Origin: Phallusia mammillata
Taxonomy: Eukaryota > Chordata > Ascidiacea > Phlebobranchia > Ascidiidae
Direction of reading: 5' to 3'
NCBI GenBank assembly: GCA_003260075.1
Contig: QLIY01000015.1
Span: 217,724 to 281,723, forward strand
Length of the DNA stretch: 64,000 nucleotides
Below, piece by piece: positions 38,561 through 50,645 of this stretch. Under the pieces are notes generated by a model, which was given only the letters and a program-made list of their open reading frames with translations, had not been told where the DNA came from and did no database searches. Position numbers and translations under genes: made by a program. Position 1 is the first letter of the stretch, and each line of letters opens with the position of its first letter.

Positions 38561-38584
38561 CAGATTCTATTTGAGTAAGAGACT

Positions 38585-38965
38585 TACGATACCCACAAAG
38601 TAAATACGTATGTATATCTTTTTGAAACAGTTTGTTTGTTGACTTTTTGCAACAGTTGGTTAATAATATTTCTTCATAACCGATCTCAGTAATGAACATA
38701 TGTTCATGTTGTCTTTATTATAGGTGTTTCTTGTTCATTATTGCAAATCTTTGTACCTAGTTTTGTCGTTGGGGGGGGGGGGAATGTACACAAAGTAAAT
38801 ACGTATGTATATCTTTTTGAAACAGTTTGTTTGCTGACTTTTTGGAACAGTTTGTTAATTGCTTCAGAACTGATTTTAGTAATGAACATATGTTCATGTT
38901 GTCTTCATTATAATTGTTTCTTGTTCATTATTGCAAATCTTTGTACCTAGTTTTGTCGTTGGTGG
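38585..38965. repeat. Poly-G-joined duplication
   Basis: About 185 bp (ACAAAGTAAATACGTATGTA to CCTAGTTTTGTCGTTGG) is repeated across G at 38771-38782 with substitutions and short deletions. Confidence 0.88.
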
Positions 38966-38972
38966 TTTAAAG

Positions 38973-39314
38973 CAGTGGTTCTAAACCTTTTAAGTTTGAG
39001 GACCGGTAAACTTTCAAAACAAATTTTGCGGACCGGTGGACTTTCAAAATCAACCCAAAATGTAATCACGACAAAAATATGCAATTCAAAAGAAGTATGA
39101 AAAATTCAATTTAATAAGAAGTTGCTGGTATCTGTTTGATATCATCATTGTTAAACGCGGTTCTAATGAAGTTTCTGCAAGGCGAAGTAGAGCGTTGACT
39201 TCCACACGATTTCTCTGCCTTCAACATCTTGCATTTTGCAGTTAAGACATAAAATTGTAATATATTTGGCGGACCGGCAGGAAAATTGACGTGGACCGCG
39301 GTTGAGAACCACTG
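38973..39314. mobile_element. hAT-type MITE
   Basis: Inverted ends CAGTGGTTCTAAACC and CAGTGGTTCTCAACC (read inward) enclose 342 bp. Flanks GTTTAAAG and GTTTACTG match at 6 of 8. Subterminal GGACCGG is also inverted at the two ends. No coding capacity. Confidence 0.75.
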
Positions 39315-42110
39315 GTTTACTGTATAGAAGATTTATTAGGAAAACATGCTGTCAGGCACATCAAATGGGGGTTATATTGCTGCAAAACGGCATTTCTAGT
39401 TTGGATAACTTTGGTACAAGTTGTAGCTTACGTTGCAAGTACAAAGGTCAGTAAACAAAGTTGCTTACTCTGCTTCTCAACCACAAATCTGCGGGTTCAC
39501 CCTTTTCAGCTTCTTTAATCATGTTTTGGTATTGCGCAACTTTACTCCTGTGTTGTTTACTGCTTATACATGTTTGAACACAACGCCAACAGCTGACTCT
39601 GTATTGCACTTTAGCCTTTAACAACTTCGTTGTGGTAAATTGTGTTGTAACTTAGTGGAATTGCAAACCCGATTGCCGACTTTCTAAATTCTCTGCATTT
39701 TTTTCTTTAAAGAAGTTTTTCATAATGAACAAACAACCGTTGGTGTTTAAACGCAAACATTCGCTTATTTCAGAAACCCAACAGACTTTCCGATAAAACA
39801 GCAAAATATTGGGCGGGTGTGGGGGATAAATTGTTTACTATTCAATGAACATCTACCAATTTCCAATTTTAAGCCACAGGCAATAAATCATTCAAACGTG
39901 CTCATTTTTTTCAAATGTCCCACCGCAAAAGTTTGATGTTGTTTGGACATTTCGCCGTTTTGCGTTGTCGTTTTTGCATTCCTTTCACCTATATTAACCA
40001 CACATGTCAGAATATGTAGGAATGTGTTTTCAACACGTGTCAAAAAACTTTACAAAACAATACAATTCAAGCAGAAACAAATATTACTGTTTCACTTGTT
40101 TTATTGATCAAGCGATTTTCTCTGTTTTTCACACGTTTCTTTGATCGTTAAAATGATGATGGTGGCCCTTAATTGTCTCGTACGTAAAAGGTTCGAGGTT
40201 TCCTTAATTTTAAAAAAATGTTCATCGCAATTTTGGCACTTTTGTTATCATTTGAAAAGTTATGGCAAGAGTACGTGAGGTGCAACGATCTACAACATGA
40301 AAGCTGATGTTATCTTTTGTTTAAGGAAGTGATTTTAAACGGACATTTTGACCTTTGCAACTTGAATGTGTTTCCATGTCGAAGCATGTGGTATCAATAT
40401 TAAATTTCCGTTTCGTAATCTGATTTCTCGCAAACATCAAAAACATCACGCAGCTTAATCTTTCAGAGGCAATGCGTGAAATATTAGATATTCCTTAAAA
40501 CTCCAGTTTAATTAGATATCCATTTGGGGTTTTAAGCCATTTTTGGACAAAATGGTTAAAGCTAAATAATTCTTAATAGTTTTCCGAAGTGTTTTAATTC
40601 GGTTTGTTGATCGTGTTGTTGTTGTTGTAAAACCATATTTACTCGAATTAAAAACGCGTTTTGATTGAATGTAAAGATCAAACACCTTCATTACAATGCA
40701 GATGGTGGGTTTAATTAGATCCTTCGTGTTGTGGCAAATCCGCGCCTATCAAAAAAAGGCGCCACAGAGTGAATTCGTTGCTTTTGCTTACTGGTATAAA
40801 TGCACACAAATATTAACCTTATTTAAATATCGGGTGGATTTTTCAATGGATAAGACTTTTTTTGGATTACTGTAATCAAGGCTGCAGTTCTAAAGTTCAA
40901 CTCCAAAACCTTAACGAAACCCGTTTTTTACAAAGCAAAACCCTTATTGGGCACGAACATTTATGATATTACGGCACAAATGATACTGAGTGTAAAGTCA
41001 GGCCCGATCCAAGCCAGTTATATTTAAACTCAAACTTGAACCCTACTCTACTTTCAAGGCTGACCAGAAATTCCTGTAAAGAATTTTCTCGTCGGTGGTT
41101 CAGCCCGTTATAAGTTAGCGGCATTGTTTGAAATTTTGCAAGGATGCAGTGGTAGATCTTATCAAATAATCAAACCATTCGTTTAACCATAAGGGTTTTC
41201 TCTCAGCAGACGATTAATATCTTTCTCATGCTGGGTTCGATTGTAAACACAGTATCATGTTAATGCAGTTCGCATGTTTGTTGTGCTTACGCTGATATTG
41301 GAAGACACTTAAGACTTCGCCAAGACTCGGATGCACTCAAATTCGGGTTCATACTGGGCCTATATGACGAAACAGCAACTCTTTGTGATGTCACTGCGTG
41401 TTGGGTCTTGACGCAATTTTGGAAATAAGACTTCTGTGTTTGAAGTTTGTCTTGTTTGTTTGTGAAACTGTGTTAATGTTTTACGTTCTGTTTAACATAC
41501 TGCGTTTAGTGATTGACGTCAACAGGGTCTAAGAAACGTTACAAACATTCTCACGTTGGTTTCTTCACAAATTTTTCGAATGAGAACAAATTCAATACAT
41601 TCCTTGTGTACTATTGTCGAAAGATTTTCAGCAAACTACATGAGCAGTAATTTGAACCAGGATCCAAAAAGTTGCTTTTAGTGTCATACAAATTCACAGA
41701 ATCACCCAGAACAACTTGTTCTGGGTCAAAACACCCTATTTTCGGTCAGTTACTACACTTTCGACGAAACCTTGTTCTTCGAATTCGTTCATGGTCCTAA
41801 CTTCACAAGCCCTATTGTCTATTCGTGTCAAACCTATGAATCATCGAAAGACGATTTGTTAAGCAATTTATCCTTGTTTTTGAAAGCGACTGCTGCTTAA
41901 TATATTACTGGCCAGTTTTATGGGTAACAGGTGCGAACATTTGAAAATTTGTACTGAAACTTTTATCGACCGCCCAATCTCTGACTTGCACTGCTGATAT
42001 GACGTCACAATACGTTATTATTTGCTAACTTGTGAGTCATTTGATTCTTATCTGCTGTTTCCGAAATACTGACCTAATGTTTTTGTGCCGACACAGAAAG
42101 AATGCTTTAC
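39315..42110. other. Long region without a recognised gene
   Basis: Only a partial copy of the GGCCCGA-rich dispersed repeat near 40965-41070 stands out; no exon is recognised. Confidence 0.4.
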
Positions 42111-42312
42111 AATTTCTGGTTTCATGGAGAGAAGTTACATCATAAATGCAACATGTTTGACAAAAATAAATTTGTGACCATTATTTTTTCTACATATATT
42201 TTTAGCTGTTATAAAAGGGGGGGGGGCAGAATGCTTTACAATTTCTGTTTGACAAAAATTAATTTGTGACCATTATTTTTTCTACATATATTTTTAGCTG
42301 TTATAAAAGTGG
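42100..42312. repeat. Poly-G-joined duplication
   Basis: CAGAATGCTTTACAATTTCT and the TTATTTTTTCTACATATATT block are repeated across ten G at 42217-42226. The second copy lacks about 30 bp present in the first. Confidence 0.88.
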
Positions 42313-43218
42313 CATCCTATTTTTGAACAAACAGGTATTTTGGCTGAAAACGTTGTGCCTTTCTTAACATTTATGGCTATTTTAGGAGTTTTTGAAAGCA
42401 AAATTTTGATAACTGTTCGCCAATCGCCTGTACTTATGGTCCTTTGCCCCTAAGTCATCGACTTATAACTCAATCATTATCTGCCTTACATAATCGAGCG
42501 TACAATTAATATGTGGAACATTCATTACAAAAATGTAAAGGCAAATCGACAGATCTATTCCGAATTGATATTTCCATTCAACGTGTTAAGATACTGCAAG
42601 TTTGCGTCTAAATTTTGCAGTTAAATGGAATTTGTTTATTTGCACAAGGGTAACATGAAGTAATTCCAAACACCAATAAAAACCACTTTTGGGAACTGAT
42701 CGCTTTACAATAGTTGCAATCAACACAGAATACGAAAATCAGGTAAGAAAAAAACAAACAAGGTTTTTATCATGAAACAGACGGAAGCAAACTGGAAATA
42801 AATGACAAGTAGTTAAAGCAAGATGTCCATGTTATACGAAGTCAATGGGAAACGTCAGTCTTCATCTGCAAAGCCTGAAAACTTCCATTAAGTCATGCAC
42901 AGTCCGAACGCGGGGAATCATTTCATCAAGACAGGGCGAGGATACACCGACGCTAAAAAGATAGATATAATTTCGTTAGATTTAATGTTCTTTGAGATAA
43001 TTGCAACAACATTAAACTGAAATTTGACGGTTATACAATCAAGTGTATTAAAATTTGGTTGTACAAAAATATTGTTCCACATTTTCAATGCCGATAAATT
43101 ATTATCGGTTGCATTTACACCGTTGAAATGTGTTTTATCACTCCGTTTGTATCTATTGGTAGCCGCACAGGCTTTTGTCGCTGTATTAGAAATTTTTGTT
43201 TCAAGATTTGCCATTGTC

Positions 43219-43254
43219 CTGATGAAGGTGTCTTTTATGGGATGTCGGAACGTC
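43219..43254 (+). repeat. Mutated hammerhead-like core
   Basis: CTGATGA at 43219-43225 and CGTC at 43251-43254 match the Penelope-type hammerhead layout, but GAAA is GGAA and stem II does not pair well. Probably a dead repeat relic. Confidence 0.35.
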
Positions 43255-43319
43255 GGTTGTTCATAATAAAACTGCTGGAAGAGCAATACTCGTTTATTAA
43301 GTATAAATAAACGAGTGGC

Positions 43320-45130
43320 AGCAAAAGCTTATTTATTCACGTTTAAAGTTGTCGGTTTGTGGCAAATAAACCTATTTTGTTTGTTCAAACTGGAACGTTA
43401 TGACTGAATATGATTTAAAGTTCCATTACTAATGGATTAAAAATCACGTTCACAACTCATCAATCAATCGGTTGTGTACCGCAAAATTTGGCACTTCGCG
43501 GCAATCTTGGAATCTAACATTTGCAGTAACTATGTTTTGCAGCTATTTGGTTTTTGCTACGGTTTACAGCAAGTATCAAAGACATCAAAATATTTTCGCT
43601 GCTTCTGATTATCTTTATGTGTTTGTGTCATAATTGCATTTATCTCTGTTTGCCCATGTATTTTTATGTCTAAAAATTGAGGGGATACTGATAAATCTTT
43701 CTTGAGGATCAAAACAGCCTTGTTCGAAAATTTGACAAATTGCAGTGTTTGTTCACTTTGAAAATTCGCTATTGAGGTAACTTTGTCTTAGCGTGAAAAT
43801 CGCTTTCGTCAACAGTTTGGCATTGTTGCACCAAAGTAACCCATTGGTGTGTTGACCACAATGGAGTTAGTGTTGGTTGAGTCTGCCATGTGCGACAAAC
43901 ATTATGCGCTGATAACCATCAGATAGCTTTTGTTTATTTGTGTTTACCGAACCTTTCACTGCCTTGCAAAGCTTTCACGAGTCCTGTTGATCCCAGACGA
44001 CCCGATCTTGCGGATTTGATTGCGTTTGTTGATGGTTGATTCGCGGGTGCAAAAAATGTTTTTCCATACACTACCGTGCAGCACGTAACCGAAACTTCGA
44101 TTTTTGTAATCAGTTTTTTATGCAACGTTGCGAAATTTAGTAAAAAAGCTAAGGTAAATTGCACACAAGGCTATGACCCGAGGTCGTTTGCAAATTGAAT
44201 GTTGTTTTAGCTGCACATTTTTCACAATTGTTTTAAGTGCGCATTAAAAGCTTCGCGTGCAGTTTGCGTTATCCTATTTTCTCCACTATTTGCCAGAGCA
44301 ATGACAATTCCAATGTGGTATTACATTTTCTAGTTGCGGCCAAACCCTTATGAATAACCCCATGGTCGCCCATGATTGTAGTGTGACAGCAAATCACATT
44401 GGCGACAAGCTGCAAACGTTTGTTTTGTTGGTCAAGGTAATCTACTACGATTTTGCAGCAAAGAACTTGTTTACTAGAGAAACGCACCGCGCCGCAGCCC
44501 AGCTAAAATCTGTATGCTAACAAACACACGTGAATTGATGGTAAGCAAAACAACACAAATTACATGACTGGACGTTTTTTCCTGGTGTAATTTCTCCACC
44601 AGATAACACAAGCTCACCAGGTAGCCGCCCCATTAGCTTATCCCCATTTACAGGTCACTGACCTTAGGGTTAATGTATGAAACTTGGCTTGATGTGCGAT
44701 ACCATCTCGTTTTATTCGGAGAACAGACACCTTGAGAATGATTGACGTTTTATCAGGTCACTGGCGTCTTTGTTGTGACCGCGTCCTGGCTTTATTGCAT
44801 TTAAATTTGCTGATGATTTGCGCGGGATTTTATTGCGTTCGCTGTGCCAGTCGTGGCAGTAAAATACCCCGACCACTGTAATTGGTCTACAGTCTGGTCT
44901 GGCGTCCGTTATGTGAATATATAGAACTGGGTGATTTACTGATGTAGTTATTGTGACATTGAACCCTCCATAAAACGTTTTGAACAAAAGGAGAAATTGA
45001 CCAAACGCAAACGAAGGGTCTATTTTTACCTTAATGTATCGTTTTTTGACCCCATTTGGCCGCCATATTGCTATTTTGTTTTGTCAACGTGGCAAAAAGC
45101 TATAACGTCATCTGTTTTACAATTCTGACA
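43320..45130. other. Intergenic region, no gene recognised
   Basis: Open frames here are short and unrelated to any family I know. Confidence 0.4.
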
Positions 45131-45139
45131 TATACATTT

Positions 45140-45330
45140 GCTCTTTTGTAGAGTTGTAAGTCGGGTTGGGCTTTTCGGGTCGGGTTTTGGCTTAAGTTTG
45201 AATAAAACGGGCTTGATTTGGGCCTGACTTTATACTCGGCCTCATTGATGTTGCAATTTCACCAACTTTTAGGCCTAATTCGGGTTTCGTTTTAACAAAA
45301 AATCGGATTTGAGGACCCCAAATCAGGCTT
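45140..45330. repeat. Dispersed GGCCCGA-rich repeat, copy 3
   Basis: AGAGTTGTAAGTCGGGTTGG and GGGCTTTTCGGGTCGGG match, in reverse orientation, the copy ending near 58735. This supports a dispersed mobile family with a defined end at AGAGTTGTAA. Confidence 0.65.
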
Positions 45331-45736
45331 GAAAATCTGCTTTGCTGACCGATCGAAAATGTCGTTTGAACTATTTGGAGATTTAAAACTGATTTGTCGC
45401 GTAACGAGTCACTCGCGTTTATCTGTTTGGAAAAAAAATCGCCCCACTTGCTTCTTTGACCAAATAAACCGTAACAAAAACAAGGCGTAAACGAATCCGT
45501 AAGTTGTCAGCTTGTGTGTGTGTGTGAGACATTGTACAAATAATATGGACAAAATCGCGTAAAACATTTTTCATTCTCTCGGTGTGTGTAAAAAAACTTA
45601 TGCTTCGTGTATAAAGACCCCGGTGGTAAACTTTACCTTTAGGCCATGGGTCGGCAACCTTTTGAACTCCGCATCCCGGTTTATTTGTCATGTTAAAATA
45701 GTAATAATGACCTTGCGTGCCAACATTGTTTTGTAC

Positions 45737-46300
45737 AACGATGGTTTATGCCAGTTGATTTGAATAGTAATTAACAATAAACGTATAAGTAATTAACAAT
45801 AGTAAAAACAGACATATTGGTATTTGCAACTTGCATTTTTGGTATTATTAAATCATAACTACATGAAAAAAAACGATGTATTAGTTTTAATTATATCAAG
45901 CTCTTTTAATATGAAGTTGAATAGTACGAGCAATGATATACCATCTCGCGTAGATGCCAGGGACTGTCTTTAACTTGTGTTGCGACTCGGCCTAATACTT
46001 AAATGGTTTGTGGGGGGGGGGGGGACTGAAAACAAACGATGTATTAGTTTTAATTATATCAAGCTCTTTTAATATGAACTTGAATAGTACGAGCAATGAT
46101 ATAACATCTCGCGTAGATGCCAGGGACTTTCTTTAACTTGTGTTGCGACTCGGCCTAATACTTAAATGGTTTGTGGGGGGGGGGGGGGCAACGATGGTTT
46201 ATGCCAGTTGATTTGAATAGTAATTTACAATAAACGTATAATTAATTAACAATAGTAAAAACAGACATATTGGTATTTGCAACTTGCATTGGGGGGGGGG
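45737..46300. repeat. Nested poly-G-joined duplications, three joins
   Basis: G runs lie at 46012-46024, 46175-46188 and 46291-46300. The segment 46028-46174 repeats 45864-46011, and 46189-46290 repeats 45737-45840. Reading order steps back twice through the same locus, as expected of overlapping contigs laid end to end. Confidence 0.9.
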
Positions 46301-46354
46301 AGTTTTCGGTCAAATTCTGGGACCAATTTTAAACCAGTACCAACCGCATTCAAC

Positions 46355-47667
46355 TTACTTTCCCGCAAAATGAGCTGCGAGCTTCACTTGCGCCTCTTTG
46401 TCCTTCATGTTCGCAGCCAAGTGGGTAAAGTCCCCCATCGGGTAGCGTTTCTGCACCAGTTCGTCGCTCCGCTTGCTGGCGCTGTTGGTATCTTCCTCTG
46501 CTGCCGTATCCAGCTCGCTGGCGTAACGGGGTTCGTAGTTTTTGAGTAAAAGGTCAAGAAAGTCGGAGTCATCAAGTGACAATAACTGCTGAATCAGCAA
46601 TAAATCTTCAACCATTTCGTTTTCGGTTGGCTGTTTTTCTGGCATTGTATTGGCCGGTGTGTCGTTTTCGGGTCTGTGATTGAAAGTTGTATGTTTGGTA
46701 AAGCCGATGCAAATGTAAGATAATACATAGGATGTCGATTTCAATCGTTTTGGGTATGTTGTGTAACAACCACAAATTAATTCTACGATAAGTACTGTTT
46801 GCGTATAACATAACCTTGCATGGTAATGGAGACCCTGTAAATAGGACGTTGAAGCGTTGGTAAAAACAATAGATTTGCCAGAAGAGCATCATTTGGTTCG
46901 CATGTTATGCCTGGCAGCAACGGTTCATATACTTGCACACTAAGTTTGAGGGGGGGGGGAATCGTTTAGTTCGTATGTTATGCCTGGCAGCAACGGTTCA
47001 TATACTTGCACACTAAGTTTGATTGCGAACGTTCAGGTCTTACAAATAGCAAACCCAGTGTAAAGAATTTATTTTCAAATCTTTATAGTCAGGATCTGTC
47101 CAGTCCAAGTGTTTAGCTTCAACCTTATTGTTATTGCTGTATTTACTAATAGTGACATAGCGGTAAAGAAATGCTGGAAATATGGGCACTTTTGTACTTT
47201 TAGTCCCGAAATTATGCAGTTTGAACCCCTACTACCTTTTTATTGAGTCTAGAGGAATCGAGACATTGATTATAATTAATTCATGACAATTTAACGACGT
47301 GGTTGTTGGGGGGGGGGGGTCCAAGTGTATAGCTTCTACCTTATTGTTATTGCTGTACTTACTAATAGTGACATAGCGGTAAAGAAATGCTGGAAATAGG
47401 GGCACTTTTGTACTTTTAGTCCCGAAGTTCTGCAGTTTGAACCCCTACTACCTTAAGAACTCGATGGCTTTAGAGACATTGATTATAATTAATTCATGAC
47501 AATTTAACGACGTGGTTGTTTGCGGTACAGAGTTGCCATCGAGTTCTTTGAAAACACCGACTTTTCTTTCATCATTTAAACCCAACCTACCTTTCTATAA
47601 TAGATGCAGCTCTCGTGACAGCAATGACAGATAAACAGACGATGACTGTGCGCAATAAATTAGCCAT
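46355..47667 (-). CDS. Secretin/PACAP-like amidated peptide precursor
   Basis: Exon 1 (47667-47591, 77 nt) encodes a signal peptide, MANLLRTVIVCLSVIAVTRA. Exon 2 (46673-46355) joins in phase 2, for 131 residues in all. An acidic leucine-rich spacer is followed by KR, SDELVQKR and then a C-terminal 29-residue segment that starts YPMGDFTHLAANM and ends LAAHFAGK-stop. After KR cleavage and use of G-K for amidation the mature peptide is 27 residues, exactly the length of PACAP-27. G4, F6, T7, A18, K21, A24 and the G28-K29 processing site coincide without gaps, and G-x-F-T is the secretin-family signature. It would act on a class B GPCR. The stop overlaps a donor-like GTAAGT, but the terminal G-K argues that the stop is real. 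The function is inferred from sequence. Confidence 0.75.
46880..47040. repeat. Poly-G-joined duplication in the peptide-gene intron
   Basis: About 65 bp (CGCATGTTATGCCTGGCAGC to CACTAAGTTTGA) is repeated across ten G at 46950-46959. Confidence 0.88.
47098..47535. repeat. Poly-G-joined duplication in the peptide-gene intron
   Basis: About 210 bp (TCCAAGTGTTTAGCTTC to CGTGGTTGTT) is repeated across G at 47308-47319. One copy reads TTTTTATTGAGTCTAGAGGAA where the other reads TTAAGAACTCGATGGCTTTAG, so they are distinct alleles rather than a recent copy. Confidence 0.88.
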
Positions 47668-47917
47668 AGTTTGATATTGATGTACAATATTTTCGTTGTT
47701 TTACAAAAATGTGTTCTGAAAAAGACGAATTGTTAAAAATCACTAAGTTTGTTATTAGCTATCCCAGACCAAAAACTACGCTGTTACTTTGAATAGTTCG
47801 TTTCTTAACTCAGACTTGATAACAGGTGTGCATGAGCATGACACACTCCGTTGTCAAATTGTCTCAATTTGAAATCTATCATAAGTATCACAAATACTCC
47901 CTAAGGTTCCGTTATCG

Positions 47918-48640
47918 CCAGACGATCTATGGTTGAATCTTCTTCATGCACGAGTTGATATATTCACTTTTACAAATTTTGACTTTCAATTCGCTAAAAC
48001 TCCTATAACGTGCCTTGCTTTATTGCGAGAGGCCGACTGGAATGGTACCATCGGACAAACTATGGTTGAATTTACTTCATGTGCTGGTTAATATATTCAC
48101 TGCTACGAATTTTGACTTCAAATTCGAAAAAACTCTTACACCATGCCTTGCTTTATTGCGAAAGACTGACTCGACTTACAGTAGCGCCAGACAAACTAAA
48201 TTCACTTTATACTCGGGATATCATATTCACTTCTACGCATTTTGACTTATACATCGCAAAACTTCTGTAAGGTGTCTATGCTTTATCGCAAAAGACCAAT
48301 GATATCTTGGTAGCGTCAAACGAAATGAATCCATTTTAGGCTCGGGTTAATTTACTTCCACAAATTTTGACTTGTAAGTCGCAAAAACATTCGTAACGTG
48401 CCTTGTTGTATTGCAGAAGACCGACTCGACTTTTGTAGCGCCGGACGAACTATGGTTCAATTCACTTTACGTCTAGATTTATATATTCACTGCTGCGAGT
48501 TTTGACTTGCAAGTCGCAAAAACCACCATGACGTGCTTTGCTTTATCGCGAGACAGACTACACTTCTGTAGCGTAAGAGGAACTGTGGTTGAATCTACTT
48601 CAGGTACGGGTTAATATATTAACTTCGAAAATTGTTTGAC
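47918..48640. repeat. Diverged minisatellite, about 125-bp unit
   Basis: Five to six head-to-tail copies share TATGGTTGAAT, TATATTCACT, TTTTGACTT, GCAAAA, GTGCCTTGCTTTATTGCGA and GACTCGACTT..GTAGCG. Copies are substantially diverged, so the array is old. It has no reading frame of note and lies upstream of the PACAP-like gene. Confidence 0.8.
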
Positions 48641-49680
48641 GAGCTCTGTCGTAATTGACTATCTGTCAGGTTTTGTAATCGCCTTGCGTTCCCCATATGT
48701 CGCAATTACTAAAAATCTTATGTGACCTGAACCAATATTTGGCACCGGAGCCGGGGCGCCATACAATACGCCACATCCCCCAAATGGCGTCGCACAAATC
48801 CTCTGATCATTTTTACCCCAAATTGCGGTTCTCGTGCTACTCAAACATATACTGCTACCCCGTGGCATTTGTGACGCGTCTGCCTTCTCGCGTGAATCGT
48901 TTATGGAAACATAGCGTGCTGGCTGAAGTGTTTGAGTCGCGTGACAATGTTTGTTCTACGCTTTTTCGTTCTTTTATCGCTACTACAGAGATTTTTCATT
49001 GATTTTTACCCAAATATTTTCCCTATTTCGCCGCAACGCATCTGCCCACCCACGATTGGGTTTACGCTAAAACGCGACAGATTTTCTAATCGCCACTGCT
49101 GACTGCGAATCACTACAGGAGAAAATCAACCATTTATCTTGGCTTCTCATTATGTATGAGTTATTACCCTTTGGCTTTCTGTGCTTCCGTTGATTGATTA
49201 TACGCTACAATCCACTTCCGTTTTTAGCATAACCTTTTGTTTCGATGCTTCCACAAACAAACGTAGAAAATACCTCGATTGTGCGTCATTGTGATGTCAC
49301 TATTTTTTAGAATACCATGTTCAGTAAAAGCACTTGTGTTTCTAATCTCGTATAAAACAAAAACGGTCTAATCCTGATTCAAATTTATGAATACATCAAG
49401 TCATTCATCCTTGAGAATTCAAGATAAATGTATTTTGTCTACCTATGCGGCATCATGGGTATCTATAGGCAACCACAAGCTATCCTGAAGTATATGTTCT
49501 TTTCCTTTTGACCATCTCAGAAACTATGTTATACGTTACAAAGGTACTGGTTATTATGATGGACAAACAACAACTGTCATTTTTCCCATTTTGTTCTGTC
49601 TTACACTACAAGTGTTTAATAAATTTCCAAGCTTTTTCCTAATAAAACAAAATTTATCTCATTTGATACCAAACACTATT

Positions 49681-49706
49681 GACAGTGAACACTGTTTCGA
49701 CCTACA
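49681..49706 (-). repeat. Half hammerhead ribozyme motif
   Basis: On the minus strand AGGTCGAAACAGTG is followed by CACTGTC, giving GAAA, a five-pair stem III and a canonical GUC site. CTGATGA is absent, so it is a truncated copy of the family seen near 50.5 and 53.1 kb. Confidence 0.55.
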
Positions 49707-49910
49707 GGCATGGCTTTCGACCCAAAGCGTCATACCTCACCTATTCTGTTCGATGCCACAACTGGGCATAAACCACAGAGGAAACTGGCTTACAATGGCC
49801 AAGCAAATGTTTAGGAACCAAAGTGACGTCGGCTCGGTGTCACAGCCTGTTACTCCTATCAAACTGGAGTGCCGTAGGAGGGCAACACTAGCCAATATAC
49901 GGCCTATATC

Positions 49911-50504
49911 CAGGGCTGCCAATGAGAATTTTAACAAAACCCAAGACTCACAGCAAAAAAATCCAAGAATTTAAATGAAAACCCAAGATTGCAAAATGTG
50001 GTTAGAAATGCAATTAATTAGGAAATTTACTCGGTTCATTGACAAATTTTTGACAATTTACAGTCCAGAAATGCAACTTTACAAACTGGTAGGAAATGGT
50101 CAATGCAAGCAAAGGGAATATTATGTTCAATAAAATATGCAGCAATCGCCAGTTCACTCTTGGCTGTTTGATGATCATAATCTGTTTTCTTTTTCATAAA
50201 ATTAGTAATGTCTACAGTATATTTAGAGTTTTTATGTTTAACGAGCATTGATTTATTTGCATTTTTAAGTGTAACGATTGCTTTCCCTGTATACTTATCT
50301 AGAAAGAATTAGGGTCTAGAAAAGAGAGAAAATAAAAGAGATGATAAAATGGCCTAAACACTGCAGCCACCCGAAAAACTTTTCTCGTTAAAATAGTTCT
50401 TACATATATTTATTTCATCAATAAGACTCAAAACCCAAGAATTGCTATAATTTTCAAAATAAAACCCAAGACGTCAAGTAAAAACCCAAGCTTTGGCAGC
50501 CCTG
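49911..50504. mobile_element. Non-autonomous hAT element with transposase remnant
   Basis: Ends CAGGGCTGCCAA and TTGGCAGCCCTG are inverted repeats, and CCTATATC is duplicated exactly at 49903-49910 and 50505-50512. A minus-strand frame at 50036-50248 reads TAKSELAIAAYFIEHNIPFA followed by a DHFLPVCKVAF stretch, resembling the N-terminal part of hAT-like transposases (AELK.A.FLAEHN pattern). It is a deletion derivative. The same locus without the element is present at 50871-50878. Confidence 0.9.
50036..50248 (-). pseudogene. hAT transposase fragment
   Basis: About 70 codons remain of a hAT-type transposase inside the 49911-50504 element. The catalytic domain and dimerisation region are absent, so it cannot encode a working enzyme. 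The assignment rests on remembered family pattern plus the element's hAT ends and 8-bp target duplication. Confidence 0.55.
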
Positions 50505-50522
50505 CCTATATCTTGCCACCAA

Positions 50523-50574
50523 CTGCACTGATGAGACCTTATAGGTCGAAACAGAGAATCTGCGCTGTTTGCAG
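50523..50574 (+). ncRNA. Complete hammerhead ribozyme motif
   Basis: CTGATGA (50528-50534), a perfect five-pair stem II GACCTTATAGGTC, GAAA (50548-50551), stem III CAG/CTG (50552-54, 50565-67) with a U16.1, a GUU cleavage triplet and stem I CTGCA/TGCAG. Every core base is present. It sits in a repeat interrupted by the hAT element. Activity is untested. Confidence 0.75.
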
Positions 50575-50645
50575 CTTATCATTTATTGGCTTGATGCTGG
50601 TATGTTTGTATGATTTGACAACTATCTCTAGAGTTTGCAGTGAAT

